From contig NW_023501057.1 in assembly GCF_014066305.1 (NCBI RefSeq), forward strand, positions 682,001 through 746,000: a stretch of 64,000 nt of DNA, read 5' to 3'. A program made the translations under genes and the position numbers. Numbering within the stretch: the first letter of the stretch is position 1; each line of letters opens with the position of its first letter. The DNA comes from Letharia columbiana. Taxonomy: Eukaryota; Ascomycota; Lecanoromycetes; Lecanorales; Parmeliaceae. Positions 54,512 through 64,000 of this stretch are shown in pieces. Below the pieces are notes generated by a model that saw only the letters and a list, made by a program, of their open reading frames with translations, was not told the origin of the DNA and ran no database searches.

Positions 54512-54897
54512 TAGAAAGACGATCCTAGACTGGATAACAAGTGACAGATACTGCTCGTGCGTAGCATAGTCCAGCGTTCAGTCAATACGTGCTGCAATGA
54601 GGTTGATGACTGCAACAGAGTGAGAGTAGACTGTGAAAAAGGAGTTTGATCAAAAACCACTGATGCAGTCATTACTAAGAATTTATAGTGATATAATGCG
54701 TATGTGTTTGCTGCTGATGTTGTTGAAGATGTATGTAGAAAAGAAGAAGTTCTTTTGAGAGACACCGATTTATATAGGCTAAGAAGCCCTTGGTGAGAAG
54801 GGTATATGTAGTCAAGAAGAAGACCTTGGGAGAAAACTCGGTTTATATAGACTGAGAAGCTCTTTGTGAATGCTGTGGAGAGATAATGCTATGAAGA

Positions 54898-54982
54898 GAT
54901 GAATGTTATGAGGGGATGAATATAATGGAGGGATGAATGTGATGGAGGAATGAATGTAATGAAGGGATGAATGCTATGGAGA
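54898..54982. repeat. 17-nt minisatellite, 5 units
   Basis: Five consecutive 17-base units follow the pattern GATGAATGTNATGGAGG with one to four changes each, and partial copies lie on both sides. The phase is constant, so it is a true tandem array. Confidence 0.85.
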
Positions 54983-55984
54983 ATATGAAGAGCTGAATGT
55001 TATGGAGATACGATATAACTAATGAAGGGATTAATTCTTCAGTGCGAGGAATGCTGTGAAACCTAATTCATCCGGCATCTGAATAATCGTAGCATAATAC
55101 TTCTAGCTTGTTTCTACCCTAGCAATCAAGTTAGAGATATAGAATAGATATATATACATAATATGCCAGGTTAAATTAGTTTACAAAATGATGTGGTGAA
55201 GTAGTCTCAAATTATTCGACTTCAGAATCGCTCGTTTTTTGGCCCGGTGAGGAAAAATGTTTGAGGTGGCTAATTGTTTGAGGTGGCTACGAGTACTACT
55301 AATTAAGGAGCGCGCGACGAAAGCATTAATATTATGTTAACGTCGATGTGATACAATCTTCAGAGCATGGGAAGAAACCTCGTGACAGCCCAAGCGACGT
55401 TCCTCGAGCTCGGTGCTTTCGGAGCGTGAATTTTATTACTAGGTACTCGGTCCGTGGTAATTAAGGTACATACTTACGAGTAGGTACTTGTGGTGAAAGC
55501 GTGGGGGCCGTACTTTACCTTATAATCTAAAGTACTTTGGGGTAGGGGTCTTCAGTTTTCACTGCTCATTGCTCAATAATAATACTTTGATATTAGCGCA
55601 CTAGCAGATTGTGGAGGCGCACTTTCAGATGTGGATCTCCAATCAAATCAAACCCATGCAATCTTAACCCCCTCCGGCTCGGTCGATCAAGCAGCTGCAC
55701 ATCATGCCGAATTGCGAATTTGCGAACAATCTGCTGACCCCTCAATTTTCGAACTCACCGCTTCTCCAGTCGTGCTACTACTAGACTATCTCTTACTACC
55801 TTACCTCACTACTAGGTAGGTACTTAGGTACTGAGAGAGTACTAATATTCGGAGCTTTTTGTTAACGTCTTTTTTGAGCCTCGTCGAGTGGTGGAGGTTG
55901 AAACTTGAAAGAGCAACCGACTGGTCCTGCTCTTCTCTCCTCTCCTCTCCTTCGTCCGAGATGTAAAGCTTTACTCTGTGTAAG

Positions 55985-56010
55985 TGTGTGTATATATATA
56001 TATATATATT
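55985..56010. repeat. GT/AT dinucleotide microsatellite
   Basis: A GTGTGT run passes into about ten AT units just right of it. It lies in non-coding sequence well upstream of the RhoGAP gene. Confidence 0.8.
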
Positions 56011-56806
56011 TAGTATTCCATGAAAGCCAAGCCGGAATGCACGACCTTTTTCCCTTCTTCCCGCTACACCCACCCAAAGCAAGTCGAGCAAGTCATGTGA
56101 AGACTGAAGAGAAGCGTAGCTTTGGACTCGGGCAGTGGGGGATTATTTTGTATTGTGCACTAAGCTGTTGGTGTCAGGCAACCCGAAACGTTTTGAATGC
56201 TGCTTTCGGCGGCTATGAGACTATACGAACCATTGTTGGACTGCCAGACTGCGTGCCATGATTGTTCGGAGGAGTTGATTTAGATCAGCATATAACATCA
56301 GTGAAAGAAAGGAGAAAACGCTGGACTTTGCCCAAAGATGTATTATTCGTGGACTCTCGGAGTAGCACTTTGTGCCGTCATCTTGGCGCTACTCTATACC
56401 TACTACATACACTACTATACACTTTATTATCCATTTTAGCCCCCCATCCCTATACATATCCTTACATACCTACCACCCGACTCGTAAACATCACTCCACT
56501 ATCCATGTGCCTGCTCACCTTGCTCTCCGTCCATGTAGCCATCCTTCCACCTGCTCTCTAAAAGCCTGCCATCAACACCGCAGCGCCAACTTTGGGAAGC
56601 AGCCATGACACCCGATTAATCTCTAATCCTACATCGCCACCACTACTACCTATGAGGCCTTGCCGCCCACCTTCTTCCACGCCAGTCATTACGCAATCTC
56701 ACCTCAATCTAACCAGCCGCTGATCCTGCGACAGGTCTCGAACGAATGTTCGGATTTGTAGTATTTGGGCGCAACTCCATCGCCTTTGGACGTGCCCTTG
56801 GAGCTG

Positions 56807-59800
56807 ATGGATTCATGGAAAGGGACTGCAGAGCAGGCCAACTTTGAGTCCCGCAGGGTTGCTTCCGGCATTAGCCAAAATTTGCTTGGGTATCGACAGA
56901 GTGCGCAAGTGCCACGCTCCGCTGATGGACGCAGTACGCCGCGGAAGCCTACGCCATCCCCGTTGCAGGTCAGCGAGGCTGCCACTGCGGCGACTGTTGG
57001 CGAAACGCACAGCAACATCAGGAGTCCCAAATCGCCTACTGCATTCCAAAGTAATAGCCTTTCAGAATCTTCTCCACGTTCGCCGCGACCCGATCTAGCC
57101 GCGAACCTGGAACAGCCCAAGTCCCCCCCGGAGCGGCTGAACGAGCTTCTTGCTTCAGAAAATGTCACTACAAATGGGGATACGAGTGGAATCGAGAATA
57201 GAGCTTCTAGAGCTACTATAGCAGCACCTTCGAAGGCCCAATCCTACAGCCAGCTGCGGAACGTCTCGTCCCCTTTCCCTCAACTAAGACCCTTGGGCAA
57301 CTCCTCCCCGCCTTCCCCTCGATCCACGGCATCTCCGCCGCTAGGCGAAGCACTTGCTCCGCTAGAGGTTCGGCCAATGCCACGCACATCGTCCATAGAC
57401 TCCGCTATCTCAAAGCACTCGCACAAAACCTCGTTGGATACCTCTAGTGCATCAGACATCTCGGACCTCATAGAAACGGCAGGCTCCCCAGAGGCAGTCA
57501 TTCAACATCTGTTGAAGGAAAAACAGTCTTCCGCTGTACAAAACGCTCAATTATGGAAAATCGTGGATAAGCAGCGTTCATTGGTGCTTGGGTTAAACCA
57601 AGATCTCGAGAAAGCTCTCAGAGACAAGGAAAAATATCGAAAGGAGTTGAAAGGACATTTGGATAAGGTTCCGCCGATCCCAAGCATGACGCATAAAGCG
57701 CCAATGCCACGGCCAAGAGATGCCAGTCATTCTCCAGCACCTAGCGAAGCCTCTGCTGATCTACCAATTCAGAGACAGAGCCTGGTGTATGCTATTCCCC
57801 GTGATTCTGAAGGCGGCGAGTCGCCCACTGGCACATTGATAGATGGCAAGGATCAGAATCAGGATCGGGATCAAAATCAGAAACAATCCTTGAGCTCTAC
57901 GCCAGCAGTGTCGGAAGAAGCGGACGACTGGGTGAGGAGCAAACCGCGAGCAGGAGGCTCCAACCATTCACACAAGGCCACATCGAGCTCTGATCTTGGC
58001 GTTCTCGGACCCGTCAAGGCTGCGCATGTCGTGACTCCCGTACAGACAAACGATCTGGAGCCATCAGCTCAGAAGGATACACCTAACAGTCCTACACCAA
58101 TCTCGCAAGCTGTAAGACCCGTTGTGTCACCAACAAATAGCTTCACCGCGAAACGTTCCCAGCCTTTCTTTGCCAAAGCTTTCAATGGTCCAACATTAGC
58201 GTTAATCGAATCAACACCTCCGGGAAATGACATTGAAAGGACGACACCGCCTCGCAAACCTCCTCCTGCGCCTCTACATCTGGGCCAGCCGAAGCCTGAT
58301 GAGCCAGCCCAGCACCATTTTCGATCCGACGATCATTCTGGCTCTGACTACGATGAAAATATGGAAGTGGACGAATTGCCTGCTTTAGATAGGGGCAGGA
58401 AGAAAACACGAGAGGCCGATGACAAGGAACGAGAGGCTGCTATGCTTAAGGAAAAGCAAGATCGAAGTCGTTCGAAGAAGGAGAAAGGGTCGAAGCCCCC
58501 AGCGGATGTGGCTAAGCCAGTGGCCAGGGAAAACGTGAATACTGCGCAGCGTCATGGGACTCCCATTCCCGCGTCCATCAAAACCATTTCACGAGAGCCT
58601 ACCGCAACTGGTACAACTGAGTATTTGTCGCCGCCAGCCTCGCTAGCGGGTGTACTCAGTCCCTCTGGTGGCCTGAAAGGGACGATCACCACGGAGAGGC
58701 TTATGACCTTGAAGCCTATGAGCCCCGGCCTTCCCTTAAGCCCACGCCCAAACCATCGCCCAATGAATCCTCCAACCCCAAGAATGCCCCGTGATGTTGT
58801 AGGGACATCCTTGGGGTCTCCTCCAATGTCTCCTAGAAACGCTTTCTCCGGCCTCCCTCTTTCGCCGAGGGTCTCAAGGCAGCCTATTCCTCTTCCTCCC
58901 AATACGTCGATGTCCCTAGCTTCGCCAAAGCCGGCAAACTTCGAGTCTCGCAATGATTCCAACGGACCGACCCGGGTACCCTCTAGTCCTGTGAAGAACT
59001 CTTTGAGTTGTCTGCAAACCCACGTAGCGCCGGAGGCTGAAGAGGCCTCAAAGCACAGGGGTATCTTTAAAGGCTTCATGTCTGATGCATACCCCGAGCT
59101 TTTGATCCCACCTAATGCTCTCCCTTCTATTATCGTGAAGGTGGTCTCTTCGCGCCTGAAGCCTTCACGCCACAGCCTAGTGCTGAAGGGAACTGACGAG
59201 GAACCAGTGTTCACGCTAGGAATATCGGCTCGGTCTGATTGCCAGGAATTATGGCAGGTCGAGAGACCCATACAGTCGCTTCTACAGCTAGACCAACAGC
59301 TCCGCCAATCTACGACCTTCAATGCCAAGCTCCCAGACCGGTCGTTGTTCACTGGTCATGCTCCCGCAAAGATTGATGGACGAAGAGTGGCCTTAGAACA
59401 GTACTTCGAGAACATTTTAGATACGCAAATGGACGAGAAAGCAGCGCTCGCTTTGTGCTATTACTTATCCACCCAGGCCGCGGAGCCAACCTTCGGGGAA
59501 GCTAACAGTTTCGCCTCCGCCCCCCACCCTGGATCACCTGTTACGCAAGGTATTGAGGGAAGACTTCTCAAAGAGGGCTATTTGACTAAGAAAGGTAAAA
59601 ATTTTGGCGGCTGGAAGGCGAGATTCTTCGTTCTCGAAGAGCCCGTCTTGCGTTACTACGAAACTCCTGGTGGATCTGTATTGGGAACAATCAAGCTTCA
59701 AAGTGCTCATATCGGCAAACAATCTCCTAGTAAACCGTCTTACTCACCTTCGCGAGGGCCCGATGACAACGATGGTCACTACAGACACGCTTTTCTCATC

Positions 59801-61558
59801 CGTGAACCGAAACGCAAGGATAAAGATAGTTTTATGGACCATGTCCTCTGCGCCGAGAGCGATGCTGAGCGAGACTCTTGGGTGGCAGCCCTGTTGCACT
59901 ATGTGGATGGTCCGGAAATGGATGGGAAATCGAGGCCTCCACTATTCAACAGCGACTCGGGATCCAGCAGGGTCGTGGTTCCTTCGAAAAAGAGCTCGCT
60001 CAAGACCGATGTGATCAGTTCAGACAGCCCAAACTCCGAAAAGTTCGACAGTCTCCAGGCTGTCCCTTACGAGGACACTAAGCCAGCTCAAGCCCCTCAT
60101 GTGCTGATCACCCCTGATCCTCTGGCAACAGAGTCACCCTCACCGACAACATCTAGTTCACAGCCTTCTGTCAAAACACACACATCGCAGTCCAAAGCTA
60201 TTTCGGCGCCTTCGAATGGTGCCAAGATCAACGATGTGGGAGCTTGGGGTAACAAGCCGATGGCAGTCCCTGTGGGAACTCAAAGGGAACACAAGAAACG
60301 AAGCATTTGGGGTTTCCGCGACAAGAATGGCCCAGATCTTGGGCTCAACCACCCAAACGACTCGAACCTCAGCTTAACACAACAGCAGTACCAGGAGCAA
60401 ATCACTAACGTGAAGGCAGCCTTTGGCGCACCTCTTGCTGACGCTGTCGAGTACTGTGGCCCGCGTGGTATTGATGTCTGCTTACCAGCTGTCGTCTATC
60501 GTTGCCTCGAATACTTAGAGAGTAAAGATGCTCCGAGTGAAGAAGGCATTTTCCGTATGAGCGGGTCAAACGTTGTAATCAAAGGTCTCAAAAAGCGTTT
60601 TAATGCCGAAGGCGACTTTGATTTCCTCGGTCCTGACGAGCCGTACTTTGACGTGCACGCCGTTGCTTCATTGCTGAAGCTATATCTACGCGAGCTGCCG
60701 CAACCGGTCCTGACGCGCGATTTGCATCTCGAGTTTATTGCTGTTCTGGGTAAGAAACATTGTTTCTAAAAACACCTTCTCTAAATTGCAAAAAGTGAGC
60801 TTCGAAGTGCTGACCTTCTTGTACAGACCTTACCGAGAAGCCAAAAAAGATAGCTGCCTATAATGTCCTCGTCCACAGGCTTCCCAAACCTAATTTTACG
60901 CTCCTCCGAGCTCTCTCGGCCTTCCTCATCAACATCATCAACAATTCGGAAATCAATAAGATGACTATGCGTAACGTCGGAATCGTCTTCTCCCCCACTC
61001 TCAACATACCAACTCCTGTGCTCTCCATGTTCCTTACCGAATTTGATACTGTCTTTCGCGAGAAGATCGAAGCTGCGAATGTTCCGTCACTAGAGGTTAC
61101 GACGAGTGAGCCTCTGACCCCAGAGGATATCCGATCACCGAGGCGGCAGATGTTTTCAGACATACCTACTCCCTCTTATACTCAAGATACTTTCTCCGCA
61201 TCCAATTCGCAGCTGTCACATCCATATGAGCAAGCGCCCAACAGTCACACCATGGACCCGGGTGACACAGGTTTCATCCCTTTGCAGCCAGCTTACGAAA
61301 TATCGACGTCTCATGTCCAGCAGGGCTCGGTCACCGTACCGGGGCCCGAGTATGCTGTGGCTCGGCCTCGAAATCTGCCTGCAGGCGGTGCTGCGAAGGC
61401 GAGGAGAAGAGAGAGCTCGATGCTGTTAATGAGCCCAGGCCAGAGAAAGAGCTCCTTGCCCGTGATGAGCGGTGATAACGGTAGGTCATTCCCAGTTCAG
61501 GACTGACAGGACTGACGTTATGGCAGAGATGCTACATGAAGAAAACGCGTTTGACTGA
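56807..61558 (+). CDS. PX-PH-RhoGAP protein (Bem3-like)
   Basis: Exons 56807-60749, 60827-61480 and 61527-61558 give 1542 residues from the first in-frame ATG. The N-terminal 750 residues are Ser/Pro-rich and disordered with a short coiled coil (about 235-290, AVIQHLLKEKQSSAVQNAQL). A PX domain lies at about 770-900 (VFTLGISARSDCQELWQVER, LFTGHAPAKIDGRRVALEQY), a PH domain at about 920-1035 (LLKEGYLTKKGKNFGGWKAR), and a RhoGAP domain at about 1205-1375 with the arginine finger in EEGIFRMSGSNV. It should switch off Cdc42/Rho GTPases at phosphoinositide-rich membranes during polarised growth. A TAG at 56759-56761 directly precedes this frame, and coding-looking sequence continues upstream of it, so the true start is uncertain. 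Confidence 0.88.
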
Positions 61559-62250
61559 TCGATCTATCATATACTCCCAGACTAATATGTAAAAGTAATG
61601 TGTGGTCAGTGGCTATTCTTCTCTTCAGAGCGTACTTTGAGCCTGGCGTTTGGGCTTGGCATCTAGCGACTACCCTGCTTTATACCCATGAAATCTCTGG
61701 ATCAGGCCGGTTCCTACGACGACGTATAATTCTTTATTTCCTGCCATTTTGCTAGCTGGGTTTTGGGGTTCGGTAACGACGAGTGGCTCGACCACATAGC
61801 ATTTTCTCAGTGACCAAAAGAAGCGACATCCCAAAACGTGAGGTTTACTGATAGATCTAGCGTGCCTTTCCCAAGGTAGAGGATTATGTACAAGACGTGC
61901 ACGGCATTGCATATATAACCTCAATCGTTAGAATAACAAATTCATATCTAAAATATGTGAACTCGATTTTGCCCCTGTATCCCTACTGTTGATACATTTG
62001 ACCACTAATCGCCTTGAAAGCGACGGTTCCCTCGCGAAGAGGGCACATGACGGAAGCGAGCCGTATATCCTTCCAAAAACATGGTCAGGGCACGTAGATA
62101 ATGCCATAAGTGATCGGTCGCGCCTCTTTGTGGGTCTGGGAAGAAAGGTCAAGATTCCCGATCTGCCCAATGTTTTACACATTGAACACAGCGTAGTCAT
62201 GCAGGCTCGAAGCATTGTACCCGTAGATTTCTTTTCGGACTCCACAGTGT
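61559..62250. other. Intergenic gap, convergent 3' ends
   Basis: This is sequence between the RhoGAP and snRNP stops. Open frames on both strands at 61928-62282 overlap one another and lack family features. I see nothing else. Confidence 0.4.
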
Positions 62251-62995
62251 TCATTCATCATCCTCATCAGAAGCCTCCATAGGGGCATCACTGTCTTCTT
62301 CCATAGGCGCCCCCTCGTCATCACTTTCATCCTCCCTTCCTCTCTTCACTCCCTTCCGTCCGTCCTCTTCTCCATCAACGTCCACCTTCCCCTTGTCAAT
62401 CGACGCTTCGGTAACGTTGGCACTAGATGCAGAAGGCACAGGTGCTGGGAGTGACGAGGGTGGAGCACCGAATATGGACTGCTGCAGCTCCGTCGTCGTA
62501 ATGTCGATCCCCACCGCAACGGGCATACGATATGTGCCATCCAGCTTCGCTATCGTGTCTGATTTCCCCTTCGCATACTGTATCTTCTATCCTCACTTCT
62601 CAGCATCTGTTTCTATGACTAGCCGGTAAAGGAAGGCAGGACTGACGATCTCCTTCCCAAAGAAATCAAACCCCTGTAGCGCTCTCATCGCTTGCGTACT
62701 CGCCTGCACATCTCGAAAAGCAACATGCGCCTGGCCTCGCATCTTGTTATTCCGAAGAGCGACGACATCAAGGACCGGACCATAGGTTGCGAAGAGAGTA
62801 TAGAGGCAGAGGCGGAGGTCACGTTTCTGGATCTTTTCGGGGAGGTTGGTCAGGTAGAGTCTGTGAGTGTTTAGCTAGAGATCCATATTAGAGCTAGGCT
62901 TGCCTATTGATCATGAAAGAGACTCACGTTTGATTTGGAGGAAATGTGGACTTTTGGGGTGGGCCATTGTGGGATGGCACAGCTTTGGTAGACAT
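62251..62995 (-). CDS. U1A/U2B''-type snRNP RNA-binding protein
   Basis: Exons 62995-62928, 62860-62647 and 62586-62251 give 205 residues. One RRM spans about 21-105, with RNP2 as TLYLTNL, RNP1 as RGQAHVAF, and the family-typical ends LPEKIQKRDLRLCLYTLFAT, GFDFFGKEIKIQYAKGKSDT and IAKLDGTYRMP. The last phrase marks the U1A/U2B'' group, which binds stem-loops of U1 or U2 snRNA in the spliceosome. Metazoan U1A has a second RRM; here the C-terminus is an acidic tail with a Lys/Arg patch (GRKGVKRGREDESDDEGAP). Both introns (67 and 60 nt) are GT-AG. It shares a 280-bp divergent promoter with the proteasome gene at 63276. Confidence 0.92.
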
Positions 62996-63275
62996 TCTAC
63001 CATTCGAAAATGGATCAGGAAAGCGAAGAGAGAATGTCAAAAGTCATTTCCCAGTGCCGCGAAATAATCCTGTCGTGGTTTTGCTCGAGAATTTGCGAGG
63101 CTAGAAACTAAATTAGCCTGATTGCATTTTATGCACCTGAGCTCCAAGACTTCACCGCGTAGACCTCCACAGCTAAGCTCCAAACGTCCCCATTCGCACC
63201 ACCAGCCACAGCTTTAAGATTACTGTCCTTGGGCATCCATTGAGAGGAGAACAACTTTATAGTGCTTTGTTGAAG

Positions 63276-64000
63276 ATGGTAAGTCTCAATAGCTCGGTTG
63301 AGTCAATTTGGCTAACCATTTCACCAGAGCTCGCCCTTCGCCATCAGTAAGCTGCTATAGCCCCCAATGGACGAGGCGTCGTCTTTGTATCATCTTGCTG
63401 AAACTGCCATCTAGATGGCGGTGCTTGTGTGGCCATGGTCGGCAAAGACTGCGTTGCGATAGCTTGTGACCTCCGCCTCGGTCTTCAGTCACTCACAGTC
63501 TCCAACAACTTCCCAAAGATCTTCTCATACGGCGACGTCTATCTCGGTCTCACGGGTCTAGCCACCGATGTATCTACCGTCTCCGATCTTTTCCGCTACA
63601 AAGTCAACATGTACAGACTACGTGAAGAGCGTCAGATATCTCCGCAGACTATGGCGAATCTGGTTTCAACGAGTCTGTACGAGAAAAGATTTGGACCTTA
63701 CTTTGTCAGCCCGGTGATCGCTGGCATAAACCACAAGACTGGAAAGCCTTTCATCTGCGGCTTTGATAGCATTGGGTGTATAGATTTCGCGAAGGACTTT
63801 ATTGTTTCGGGGACGGCTAGTGATCAGCTCTTTGGAACGTGTGAGGGATTGTGGGAGCCAGATCTGGTATGGGGGAGCTTAAATTCTGCCGCATGGAGAG
63901 CATTGCTGACAGCACTTGAACTTGTTAGGAGCCGGAAGATCTGTTCGAAACCATATCCCAGGCTTTACTTAACGCGGTGGACCGAGACGCGTTGTCGGGA
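63276..64000 (+). CDS. pup3: Proteasome core subunit beta type 3 (Pup3/PSMB3), 3' end outside window
   Basis: Exons 63276-63278, 63328-63346, 63415-63866 and 63929-64000 are visible; the gene continues past the edge. The first exon is only the ATG, and the second encodes SSPFAI plus one base. Together they give MSSPFAINGGACVAMVGKDC, the known N-terminus of this subunit. It continues VAIACDLRLGLQSLTVSNNF, PKIFSYGDVYLGLTGLATD, VSPVIAGINHKTGKPFICGF and DSIGCIDFAKDFIVSGTASD. Beta-3 is a structural, non-cleaving part of the 20S core. All introns are 49-68 nt GT-AG. It starts 281 bases from the snRNP gene start on the opposite strand. Confidence 0.93.

Larger units (their letters stand above)
54512..56806. 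other. AT-rich gap with minisatellite, then RhoGAP 5' region
   Basis: From 54512 to 55300 the sequence is AT-rich and repetitive: two loose copies of CGATTTATATAGGCTAAGAA (54768-54787 and again near 54841-54860), a 17-nt minisatellite (54898-54982), and TTTGAGGTGGCTA twice near 55260-55287. A GT/AT dinucleotide run lies near 55985-56010. No gene is supported until the RhoGAP frame. Bases 56627-56758 read like its missing N-terminus; see the finding. Confidence 0.55.

Noticed and set aside
58552..59352. Minus-strand open frame (266 codons) opposite the RhoGAP gene
   Set aside because: It mirrors the Pro/Ser-rich coding region and has no features of its own.

Overview
The window is nuclear DNA of a filamentous ascomycete (Pezizomycotina). 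The evidence is dense protein genes on both strands broken by many 46-90 nt GT-AG introns with CTAAC/CTGAC-like branch points, fungal-specific families (EIS1, CFEM, PRA1, class 3 lipase, Sfk1/DRAM-type protein) and short inverted-repeat elements in AT-rich gaps. The class or genus cannot be fixed from what I see. All gene models were built by hand from splice signals and reading-frame continuity; there is no transcript evidence.

Layout. 0-9 kb: 3' end of a CP2/Grainyhead-like factor, an aquaporin, proteasome beta-7, a ubiquitin-fold protein, a fumarylacetoacetase-family enzyme and a secreted lipase. 9-22 kb: two J-domain proteins, a small membrane protein, PRA1, a disordered protein overlapping the PRA1 end in the -1 frame, a tyrosine phosphatase, the eisosome protein EIS1 and an Sfk1/DRAM-like membrane protein. 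22-29 kb: a nine-exon SNF2-RING ATPase (IRC20/SHPRH type) and a CFEM GPI-type protein. 29-31.4 kb: an AT-rich, gene-free stretch with two MITE-like elements. 31-48 kb: MFS transporter, 14-3-3, SERCA-type calcium pump, Hsp20, a Met/Gln-rich disordered protein and a secreted M20 peptidase. 48-64 kb: amino acid permease, a large gap, a broken ubiquitin-specific protease, a PX-PH-RhoGAP protein (Bem3 type), a U1A/U2B''-type snRNP protein and proteasome beta-3, cut by the right edge.

Most genes are housekeeping: protein quality control (J-proteins, Hsp20, two non-catalytic proteasome beta subunits), calcium and membrane organisation (SERCA, EIS1, PRA1, Sfk1-like), polarity (Bem3-like) and splicing (U1A/U2B''). 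There is no secondary-metabolite cluster, virus, CRISPR array or recognisable tRNA gene.

The most interesting signal is a small family of related introns of about 131-167 nt: two in the MFS gene, two in the M20 peptidase and one intron-shaped copy in a gap near 7 kb. They share sequence along much of their length, a central palindrome and a nearly identical branch-point region. They look like introner-like elements, that is, introns that multiply. Other leads are a TA-flanked MITE carrying two telomere-type repeats, two micro-exons in the 14-3-3 gene, an in-frame TAG at the 5' end of the RhoGAP gene, the -1 overlap at the PRA1 end and the broken protease.
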